From Nemertoderma westbladi (lineage: Eukaryota; Xenacoelomorpha; Nemertodermatida; Nemertodermatidae), in the NCBI GenBank assembly GCA_032718475.1, contig JAUCBJ010004543.1:62001-126000 (forward strand): a DNA stretch of 64,000 nt. Reading direction: 5' to 3'. This document shows positions 39,901 through 51,900 of the stretch, piece by piece. Under the pieces are notes generated by a model. It did no database searches. It worked only from the letters and a program-made list of their open reading frames with translations, and was not told where the DNA came from. Positions within the stretch are counted from its first letter, which is position 1; each line of letters begins with the position of its first letter. Position numbers and translations under genes: made by a program.

Positions 39901-42900
39901 ACTGTAGCAGTAACCGGTAATTAACTGCTACAGTATATCAGTAGACGTTTTAATGGCTTTTTATAGCGAATTAAACGAGGCCTAAGAAACTGTGTGAGAA
40001 TATCACCATACACACGTACAATTTAATAAAAATGCCACATGCTTTATAATAATGTATTGGTACTGTACTGTAGGCCAGGTGAGATAAATATTGACAACAT
40101 AAAACTACTGTAATAACTTTGGGAAATGAGTACTACTGTACAGGGGCTAAAACTACGGGTGGGGGGGGGGGGGGGGTGCCTAGTGCCTACATACTATAAG
40201 TATGCCTACATACTGTAGTTCGTTAAGTTAATACAGTAGTTTTATGTTGTCATTATTTATCTCACCTACCCTACAGTACATAACCTTTACATTATTACAG
40301 TATATCAAGCATGTTGGTAAAGGGAACAGGTTTACATACCAAAATAATGGGGAACCAAAATAATAAGTGGGAGTTGAGAATTACTGGGCAACCCATTAAA
40401 TAAATATATAGTAAAAGTACATAGGACTGGCTGACTGTTAACAAAGGGGGAGAGCTACTAAAACTAATAACACTACTGTATGTTCGATTATTTGCCGAAT
40501 GGTGATTGGTCAGTATTACAGTCTGTACGGTACTCTAATTGAGAGTGCTTTGCATGCGTATCGCATGCGTCACGAATGGACCACGAATAATTTTAAGCGT
40601 GGCGTGGCTAAGCATTCGTATCGCATGTGGTACGAACGAATGAACCACGAATTATTTTTGTGTGGAGTGGAAGCATTCGTATCGCATGTGCCACGAATGA
40701 TGAGCCACGAATATATTTACAAGTGAAATCTCACATGCGATACGAATACTATACGCATTCGTTAAATTATTCGGACTGACGAACCATTGACGAAGGCTTC
40801 ACGAATCTTAAATAACATTGCACGCACCTTTTACGAATGCTGCATGTGGTACGAATGCGTTACGCATGGGGATTTTTTACTGGGAGTAGTATAGTTTCAT
40901 TTCTGGTTATTAGAATTTGTACAGTCAGACATGGCTAGCAATTTGTACTTACCTGCCTACTAATTCAGTATTTCGAAGATTGTTTCAGTTAGTGCTCTTT
41001 ACATGCAGTTTAGCTGTATAGTAGGTAAGGTACTAACTGTCTGTTTCGCAGTAGGCTACTTTACAATGCCTTATATAGTACAGTAGTATAGTTTCATTTC
41101 TGGTTATTAGAATTTGTACAGTCAGACATGGCTAGCAATTTGTACTTACCTGCCTACTAATTCAGTATTTCGAAGATTGTTTCAGTTAGTGCTCTTTATA
41201 TGCCGTTTAGCTGTATAGTACGTAAGGTACAACTGTCTGTCTGGCAGTACTTTACAATGCCTATGGATGGCGACGTAATCCATCGCCAAACCCGCAGAGG
41301 TGTGAGTGAAATTCAATTAGTTGTTTTGCCAGATGCAGATGTGTCAGACCCAGATAATTGCTCGGACGATGGTGAAGATTTTCCCGGATTCGTTGAGAGT
41401 AGTAGTGATTCTGATAGTAGCTTAGGCGAGGAGGAGTTTCATGGCTTTGATATCCCGGTTGTAGTAGGAATGGAAGCGACTCCACAAAAGCAACCTGCAA
41501 AACCTTGTAAAAGTAGTACCGGTACTGGTAGTTCCAAGTATGGGTCCTTCAAATGGCGGAAGGAGAAGAAAAATAAAATGGGGGTCCTCAAACCGCTGGT
41601 TCCATGTGTACCACAATGGAAGGGCGCATTAGGAGATAAACCAGATAAAGTAGATGAACCGATAGATTATTTTAAACTCTACTTTACTGAAGAGATGATT
41701 AACTTGATTTCGGTAGAATCGAATTTGTTTGCTGTCCAGTCTTTGTCGAAGTTCAGAACTTCTGATGAAGAAATGATGAAGAACGAAGATGATGAAGAAC
41801 GTGGCCGTGGTTCATGTGATTCGAAGGTTGATGCCAATAGTGGGTTGGCTATAGTGCGCTGGGTGGACAACAGGGTTGTACAACTTGCTTCTACGCATGT
41901 CTCTATTGCTCCAGTTGGACAGGTCAAGAGATGGTGCAAGAAGGAACGAAAGAAGATATTAGTAGACCAACCCGCCATTGTTGCAGAGTACAATAAAGCA
42001 ATGGGTGGAACTGACTTATTCGATATGTTGAGATCACTATACACATGCAACCATCGCTGTGATAAGTGGTACAGGAGAGTCTTTCTATGGGTACTGAATG
42101 TCGCTGTTGTAAATTCTTGGCTTCACTATAGGCGATCTTGTAATCAACTTGGCATCGCAGTTAAAAAGAGATACGATCTCCTCAGATTCACTGCTTCTGT
42201 GGCCTCTAGTTTGATCTTATGTGATAAGGCACCACCGAGTCTATCTAGGAAAAGGGGGCGGCCTGGCACTGCTACCCCACCTGTCTCAATTGACAGTCCA
42301 GCGCGCTCGCTCGGCTCGATTCCCAGTACCCCTGTTTCGTCTTCAAGCCCTGATCCAGCTTCAGCACGTTCTCGGTTCCACAATCCGTCGCTAAGGGAGC
42401 CTTCCATGAATATTCGAAAGGATGTTATTGCGCATTTTCCCACAATGGTAGATGTGAAATGTCGGTTGCGGTGTCGTCAATGTAAATTGAAGACTCAGGT
42501 GAAGTGCATGAAGTGCCTAGTGTTCTTGTGTATTCGCCCTGATCGGAACTGTTTTGTTGAATATCATTGTTGAATATATGATATGACTTATGAATGAATT
42601 TGAATATTTTTCGTGGAAGTTGGACTATCTCTACACGTATTCCACTTCGTATTCCACTTATCCCCTTCACTGAATATCCTGCTGGAACTGAGGTTCTTGG
42701 CTATCTTCCCCGGACTTCATGTTTCTAAAAATCATTTTCATATTACTACAGTTGATTAGTTATATTGTTCTTTAGTGATTTTTTTTATATTGGAGCAGTC
42801 AATATAAATATGCCAATTGAGTGTTGAAAAAATATATAATTTTGAGTAATTTTGTTATGTTATTTTTACACAATCAATAACTTACCGAGATGCACAACAC

Positions 42901-45900
42901 TGGCAGACTATCAGCACAACTGTGCATCGTAGTATACTGTGCCTGCAGGTCCACACAATTGATCAGCAACAAAATTCAACTTGGACTTGAAAATGGGTTA
43001 AATAAAATTTTAAATTTATTAAATAAACTTATAATTTATTATTATAACAATTTAAATTTTAATCAGAAAAAAAAACACAAAATATATACCAGAAAATATA
43101 GGTAATTCTAAATTGGTAAAAAATGACTTTGCAATATTCTCTTACACCCTTTGAAACCCGGGGGCCCATATATGACCCATGCTGGCAAAGGAAGAGAGTG
43201 TTTCGAAAAATTTTTTTTTTTAGCAAATTGTGTTATTGGGACCTAAAATGACCTGTTAAAACACAAAAATAATTTTTACCATGATGGGAACATAATTCGG
43301 GTCTGAAAGGATGTTATTTTTATTCTAAATTTGATTATTGATATCATTGATGATATTATTTACACTTCTAAGCCAAAATCTATATAATTAGCCTTTTTTA
43401 TTATAATATAATTGAATGCTTATGTCCACAGAGGTAGAATGTATTTATTGTTTCTATAAAATTTTCAAATATAATTACAAACTCCAAGCCGTAATGTAGC
43501 AGTTTATGTTTACAGTTTTCTTCTCGTGACGTTTGCATACATTAATTCATACATTATTGCGCTTATGCGAATAGATTATTGTCTCTCCCTCCCTCAGGTC
43601 GCGGTGGACAGCGTTCTCAAATCAGGCCGACAACTCGCGAGTAGAAGTTCTCATCCGAACGACGAATCAGATGTGGAGACAATGCGAGTAGAGTTGGTCC
43701 GCGTCTGGGATTCCACTTGCAGACTGGCGGCCGAGTGGCAACAGAAACTAGAGGATGGCCTGCTATTGGCTGGCCAACTCAAGGAGACCATCTACGTGCT
43801 CTCCAATTGGCTGGCGGAGATTGAACCTGGCCTATCGGAGGGCGCCCCTGTCCATGGTGACGTGGATACAGTGAAGTCATTAATTGAAGGTCACAAGGTA
43901 ATTAGTTAAAGTATTAATTTGGTTGTTTTTCCGGTTGTACTCCCTCGTCGTACAGACATAAAAACATTTCGTAACCTTTTGGGTCCCCATAATTAAACAG
44001 TTTGATCTGTTGTTTTAAGATTTACTGTTATATATCAATTTGTTAACCAATAAGTAATAGAGGTAATATTTGACCCATCATATTGATGGACCTTAGATCA
44101 GGTCATGAAGCACATTATCTTTTACTTTTAAAGATACAGCACCATCTGTCGTTGTAGTTGAGAATTAAATTTTACGGCCTTTCTTTCTAAATATAGCTTT
44201 TTTCCAACCGGAACAATAATATTTAATGAAAATTAAATTTATATTTAATTTAATTTATTATTAAATTATTTAAATAAATTATATTATTTATATATTATTA
44301 GTTAGTAATATTATTTAAATTGATACATATAGATTAATTAATGAAACCTATGTATATTATTTTTGTATTAACTTGTTTCCTAGGCTCTGCAGCGTGACGT
44401 CACCGCTCGTCACCGTTCCCTAGATACCATAGCAAAGAACATTGATCTGTTACCCGCCGAAGAGAGTCAGCTGTTGACCCGTGAATCCGCCAATCTAGCC
44501 AGCCAATGGGAACTCGCAAACTCCCTCGCTATAAATAAAGAGCACCGACTGGAAGAGTAAGTTTAGTAGCTGTACTGTATGTCACGTAAATGGAGTCTGG
44601 AGAATGTTAATTAGCGTTTACCATAACTTAATTAAGGCGATTAACGTGTTATTTAGCCAGTTTTAACGTTAATTGCGTATCTCCTCCAATATAGAGCGCT
44701 CGTTCAGGCTGAGGAGTTCGATATGAAGGTACACGGACTCATTGATTGGCTAAAGGAGATGGAACAACGGCTCCGATTCCACGGCCCATTGGTTGATTCC
44801 GATTCCGATCGGATTCCGACGGCCCAGGAACTCGTCGTCGATCAGATAGAGTCTCACAAACAGTTACAGGTTGGTTGCCTAGCAATAAACGTAGATTAGG
44901 TAGGAGGTAGGATAGTAATATTGCTAGTTTCTATGGTTTTACAGTAAATAGCTGGACGCCGCTGGTACAGTTAGCTAAATAATAAACAAATACCATTTTT
45001 TATTTTGTTGTATTGTTTATTGCAGAAAGAGATTGACAACCAGGAGATTGTACTACAAGATTGCATTGCCTATGGTGAAACCTTATTGCGAAAGAGCCAC
45101 GTCAATTCGCACAGAACATTGAAAAACTGGTTAACAGTGCTATCGGGTGGGTTGAATGACAATGTACCGTGTATATATTAGTTACTAAGAAATTACTAAG
45201 TTAATAAACAGAAACTGATTGGCGTAAGTTTGTGGTGCTGCTTCCCAGTGCAGTGTTAGACTTTCTTCACATCTTAGTTTCATAGTTCCCCCTTCGTCTC
45301 ACTTTGGTACTCATCTCGTGACATTCGACCACTTAGTTTCATTATAAAGCCACTCTCTGGGACGAAACCTATACAGCTATCAGCTAATCTTATAAGCAAT
45401 GAGTGCATGTAACTAATCTGTCACGTTTGCTTTTCAGTTTGAGTTGGTTTTACAAACCTACCGCTTAGATTTTTACTTGACTCATAAATAAATATTGTGT
45501 TGCGTTGATTTGTTATAATTAGTCGAATGACTCAACGATGAGTCAATAATGAATCAACAGTTATTTAAGTATGAAAAGTTTATGTTATGGAATTCCCGTT
45601 GTATTTGTAGCGCGATGGACCGATATTGTACACCAATCACATCGCCGTAATAGACTACTCCAAGAGACTTTACTTCAAATACAAAATAATGCCAAGCTAT
45701 TGGACGATCTGTTGGCATGGTTACACGACGCGGAGGAATCACTTAGCAGCAAAGATAAAGAAGTTCTACCAGACAATGTGGAGGAGGTACGTGTCATCTG
45801 TTGAATTAATTACAACTTTAAATATAATTATTATTATTTATTATTATTATTATTATTTAGTAGATTTAATTAAATTTATAAACTCAACTCTGATGTAACT

Positions 45901-48900
45901 TCCGGTGTTCTCACCTAGATGGAGCAGCTGTTACGAACCCATCAGGCCTTCCAGGACGATATGACGGCCAGACAGACCGACGTGGACGCCCTCACCAAAC
46001 CGTCCCGAGCCCCGTCGCCCCAGATCCGATCCGGGGTCCGACTCCGGTCCGCTTCCCCGGCGACCGGCCCCACCGCCATGTATCGGCCGGTGTCCGCCGG
46101 TAGTCTACCTAGCGCAGGAGGCAGACAACGTGCTGTATCTCCTGGACTCGACAGGTGAGTCATCCAATCTGTTTAGTATATCAACGCTTGTAATTTTCTA
46201 CTTGAACGGGTGAATGTGAAGAATACCAGACTTTCTGCTGTTATATTTTACTGTTTTCACTGAACAAACCCAGGTTGCAGAAAGCCTTAATCTAACCAAA
46301 ACAATAAACGAATTAGTTTCTTTGCGTTTAAAAATATACAAATTCTGCATATATAAGAATTCAATAAAATTTGAACCGAAAAGTGAAAAACTGGTATTAT
46401 TTACATGGGCGCTGGAACGAATAATGGAAGCTGTGAAAATCGCAATTGTTCCTCTGGTTTATGTAATCTCAATAAGCTTTCCGACGTATTAGTGACTTTT
46501 AAACAATAAATTCATTTATATTACTGAAAGAGTAATTTCGGTATTTGTTACCTTTGACTCATCTTTGCATCCCGGTTTAGATCCCGCATCCCTCGATTAC
46601 GTCACGACTCCTTCGATCGACTCACCAATAACGTTTCCCGCGGCCTCTTCTCCACCCCGAGGTCATTGACCCCCAAATCTAGGGAACCCAGTCCCGGGCC
46701 GGTCGAACGCAATCTCAAGAACCCAAAGGTCAACCAGATGTTTAACTCGTGGCGGACAGTGTGGCTGCTCTCAATCGAACGTCAACGCAGAATACAGGTA
46801 ACTTTATCTCGATTTAATAAACTAACATTTTAACATTCCAGTTTATTTCCTTATTTATCCCTATCGTATTTTCTCCCTTATTTCCCCCCTCTCATCTTCC
46901 AGGAGCGTTACGACCGACTAGCCGAAGCCCAGATTCGTTCCTCATTTAACTTCGACGATTGGCGCCGGAAGTACATTCGGTTTATGCGAAGTCGGAAGTC
47001 CCGGATTATGGATTTCTTCCGCCGACAGGACACCGACCACGATGGAAAAGTTTCTCGTACTGAGTTCATCGAAGGGATTATAAAGAGCGGTAAGTTGAAG
47101 AACACTGAATGTTGTGACGTCATTCTCCCTCTCTCTCCCCCCTTGAGGTTTGTGACTTCATCCCCATCTCTCCTCTCCCTTGTGGTTAGTAACGTCATTA
47201 GCCCTCTCTCTCTCTCTCCTTTGAGGTTTGTGACGCCATCCTCCCTCTCTCTCTCTTCCCCTTGAGGTTTGTGACGTCATCCCCCTCTCTCCTCTCCCTT
47301 GTGGTTAGTGACGTCATTCGCCCTCTCTCTCTCTCTCCTTTGTGGTTTGTGACGTCCATCTCTCCCTCTCTCTCTCTTCCCCTTGAGGTTTGTGACGTCA
47401 TCCCCCTCTCTGTCTCCCTTGTGGTTTGTGACGTCATCCCCCTTCTGTCTCCCTTGTGGTTTGTGACGTCATCCCCCTCTCTGTCTCCCTTTGGTTTGTG
47501 ACGTCATCCCCCTCTCTGTCTCCCTTGTGGTTTGTGACGTCATCCCCCTCTCTGTCTCCCTTGTGGTTTGTGACGTCATCCCCCTCTCTGTCTCCCTTGT
47601 GGTTTGTGACGTCATCCCCCTCTCTGTCTCCCTTGTGGTTTGTGACGTCATACCCATCTCTCCCCAGGTTTCCCGACGTCTCGGGCGGAGATGATGGCCG
47701 TCGCGAATATATTTGACGGCGATGGCGACGGGTTTATAGACTACCGAGAGTTCCTCGCCGCCCTGAAACCCGATCGCGGCCGCATGGAGGCGCCGCGTAC
47801 AGACGCCGAAAAGATCAGCGACGAAGTCAACCGCCAGGTGGCGCAATGCACCTGTTGCAAACGATACGACGTGGAGAAGATTAGCGACGGAAAATACCAG
47901 GTAAATTACGCGGGAAATTCAAAATATCTCGGAATCTGACTTTCTTGTTTCTATAGGGTGTTTTTTGTAGGTTGTGTACAAAACACAGACCCAAGACCCC
48001 AGACCCCCAGGTACAAAACACAGACCCCCCCAGGTACAAAACACAGACCCCCCCAGGTACAAAACACAGACCCCCCCAGGTACAAAACACAGACCCCCCC
48101 AGGTACAAAACACAGACCCCCCCAGGTACAAAACACAGACCCCCCCCCCCCCCCAGGTACAAAACACAGACCCCCCCAGGTACAACCAGACACGAGACTA
48201 CCTACCGTACTACAGCGTACAGCATATGTTAGTGGTTAGTTAGTACACACACTTCAGTCAGTGCAGTAGTACTACAGCAGTAGGCCCTACAGACCTAATA
48301 ATCCTGTAATCAGGTTGACACTTTTCCGGGTCGGTACCGGGTCGGGTACTACCAGTCTGCCAGTAGCGGCAACCGGTATATGTTTTCAGTCTTCAACCTG
48401 TCAACAGCGACGATAACCAGATAACCAGGATAAGGATTGGAACTGTGCTAGGCCTATACGCTACAGCGCTATACAGCTAGCACTGTAGCATATAGCACGT
48501 GTGGCTAAGTCACACGAATAGTTCCCAAAAGGCACTTTGGCATTTTTTCCAGATACATAAATAATTGCAACCAGCGTAAATGCCAAAATGCCAGAGTGCT
48601 TTTTGGGAACTGTAGTATAAATCCTTAAGAGTTCCCTAAAGGCACTTTGGCATTCTGGCATTTAATTGTAAATCATTATTAGTGATTATATTACTACATT
48701 ATACAGTACGCCTAAGTGTCTGAGTGTGCATAGAATAGTTAAGCAAAGTTTAGTTCCCCATCTCGGTGGGTGTACGATTAAATTAAATTAAAGCATACTA
48801 CCTATAGTATTAGGGGGGTCTGTGTTTTTTACCTGGGGGGGTCTGTGTTTTGTACCTGGGGGGGTCTGTGTTTTGTACCTGGGGGGGGGTCTTGGGTCTG

Positions 48901-51900
48901 TGTTTTGTACACAACCGTTTTTTGTAGGTTATCCGGAACGTACGATAGAGTTACATGTTGAAGATATAAATTGTTTGTTTCAGTTTGGAGACAACCAGCA
49001 GAAACGTTTAGTGCGGGTTTTACGGTCTACCGTTATGGTTCGTGTCGGGGGTGGATGGATGACCCTGGATGAGTTCCTAGTAAAGAACGACCCTTGTAGA
49101 GGTGAGTCACGCCCCTCATTAACAACCTCAGCCACCACTAAGTAAATAATTTTTGCTACAGAATTTTAGTAAATTCGCAATTTTTTCAGGGTTTCATTAA
49201 TTCTGTCCATTCATTCATCAGGTTGTCGTTAATCATTTTACCATCAGCGCAACAGTGAGTTCGATTGTATTTGCGAGTTTAATTATAATATAACTTACAG
49301 GCGTCATCATAATTTAAGCATGGACTTAGTATGTTTGTATTAATTAAATTAAAAATAACGTCAAACTACGTAATAACTGAGTTTAACTGACGTTTAACTG
49401 AGAACAGTCTTGCACGGCTCGGTGACAGTTGGATCTAACTGACACCCATTGGGTGTCATATGACACTCATTATCACCCTATGGGTGTCCTTGTGTGTCAT
49501 ATGACATCCAATTATCACCCTAGGGGTGTCCTTGGCGTATTAGGTTAGACTAATTAGACCATAATTCGAAGGTGTCATCAATTAATTAGTTTATTAATTA
49601 ATTAATAGTTAATTAATAAATTAATTAAAATGACGTCATAATGGGCGAGCAGTAACGGAGTTTTGCGATACAATATATTGGTTATTAGAAATTGAACTAA
49701 ATTGAAAATAAAAACGATATAATAAAAACAATACAAATAAATAAATAAAAATAAATACAATTAAATTAATAACAACAAATAATAGGGACGAGGTGTCATA
49801 TAAGGCTACGAGGCTATATACGAGGCTTCTTTGCACGACTCCGTGACAGTTGGACCTCACTGATGACCCATTGGGTGTCAGGGCGCTAATCGGTCTAATT
49901 AATTAGGATAATCAATTAGACCTCCATGAGGAGTCATAAGAGACACCAATTAGGGTTTAATTGTACTAATTAAGTGATGACACCTGCCAATTAGGGTCTA
50001 ATTAGCCTAATTAACAGGTGTCACCCAGACAGTCTGACGCCAATGACACCCAATGACACCCATAGCGTGATAATTGGGTGTCATATTATGATACCCAATG
50101 ACACCCATAGGGCGATAATGGGTGTCATATGACACCCAATGGGTGTCAGTTAGGTCCAACTGTCGCCGAGCAAGACTGTACTATTTTGATTGACTCTCCA
50201 TTAGACGGAATGGTATTGGCAGTGCGGAGTCCGTACCGGTATAGACCGCCGGGTGGCGTATCTCGCAGTTCTATAACGTCCTATTCCGGTTCCACTACTC
50301 CCAATACTCCATTACGTATCCATAGTAACCAACTGCTAGCCCCTAAACCCCGACCGAATAACCAACTCCTACCCCCTAAACATAGACCCGGTCAAGGTAA
50401 TAATATAAGTCTATCCCGTCTTACTGCCTCTTTGGTTGTTGGAGTTACAGCGTTCTGGTGGTTGCTATAGTAACCTGGTGCTAGCTTTCTACAATACGTC
50501 TCATTTTTATATTTATAACAGTATTTTAATGGTGATAAGGATTTGTTGTTATGGGTCTATTTCTATAACTAATCACTTTATTTTATTTTGACACAATCAG
50601 TGATGCGTTGGTTGCCGTTGTATCTGAGGTAACTCATAGCAACGATGCATGATTTATCTGTATAGTATATGAATGTAGTTGCCATAGCTACTATATGCAT
50701 GACATATACTTAGTACCTATTTATACGCATGAAGCAGCGCCAAACATATTGAAAATCAGCTCCTCTCCGCATGTATCTTGTAAATCTCCCTCCAAAAATC
50801 AAAACTATTTTATTATATATATGTATTTTCGCATTCAATGTTTATTAGTTAACTTGAATCCGCGTTTACACCCCTTTCCGGATCCAGTAACACTTTGTAA
50901 TTAACCTGAATCCATGTTTTACACCCCTTCCCGGATACAGTTACACTTTTTAATTAACTTGAATCCATATTTTACACCCCTTTCCGGATACAGTTACACT
51001 TTTTAATTAACTTGAATCCATGTTTTACACCCCTTTCCGGATACAGTAACTCTTGGTAATTAACTTGAATCCATGTTTTACACCACTTCCCGGATCCAGT
51101 AACTCTTGGTAATTAACGTGAATCCGCGTTTTACACCCCTTCCCGGATACAGTAACACTTTGTAATTAACGTGAATCCGCGTTTTACACCCCTTCCCGGA
51201 TACAGTAACACTTTGTAATTAACGTGAATCCGCGTTTTACACCCCTTCCCGGATCCAATAAAACTTGGTAATTAACTTGAATCCATGTTTTCACCCCTTC
51301 CCGGATCCAGTAACACTTTGTAATTAACTTGAATCAGCGTTTTACACCCCTTCCCGGATACAGTAACACTTTGTAATTAACGTGAATCCGCGTTTTACAC
51401 CCCTTCCCGGATCCAGTAACAGTTTGTAATTAAATTGAATCTGCGTTTTACACCCCTTCCCGGATACAGTAACTCTTGGTAATTAACTTGCATCCGTGTT
51501 TTCACCCCTTCCCGGATCCAGTAACACTTTGTAATTAACTTGAATCAGCGTTTTACACCCCTTCCCGGATACAGTAACACTTTGTAATTAACGTGAATCC
51601 GCGTTTTACACCCCTTCCCGGATACAGTAACACTTTGTAATTAACTTGAATCAGCGTTTTACACCCCTTCCCGGATACAGTAACACTTTGTAATTAACGT
51701 GAATCCGCGTTTTACACCCCTTCCCGGATCCAGTAACACTTTGTAATTAACTTGAATCAGCGTTTTACACCCCTTCCCGGATACAGTAACACTTTGTAAT
51801 TAACTTGAATCAGCGTTTTACACCCCTTCCCGGATACAGTAACACTTTGTAATTAACGTGAATCCGCGTTTTACACCCCTTCCCGGATCCAGTAACACTT

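Larger units (their letters stand above)
38950..41265. repeat. About 200-bp tandem repeat, three copies, one split by a transposon
   Basis: A unit containing TATTTCGAAGATTGTTTCAG and GTAGGTAAGGTACTAACTGT ends at about 39109 (copy A), runs 40885-41083 (copy B) and 41084-41260 (copy C, diverged). The 39110-40884 element sits between A and B. Copy C runs into the transposase ORF, whose ATG lies in its last bases. Confidence 0.85.

Noticed and set aside
47198-48243. Open frames over the CRE minisatellite and the foldback arms
   Set aside because: 36-bp units keep frames open on both strands; the foldback frames are C-tract repeats. No coding character.
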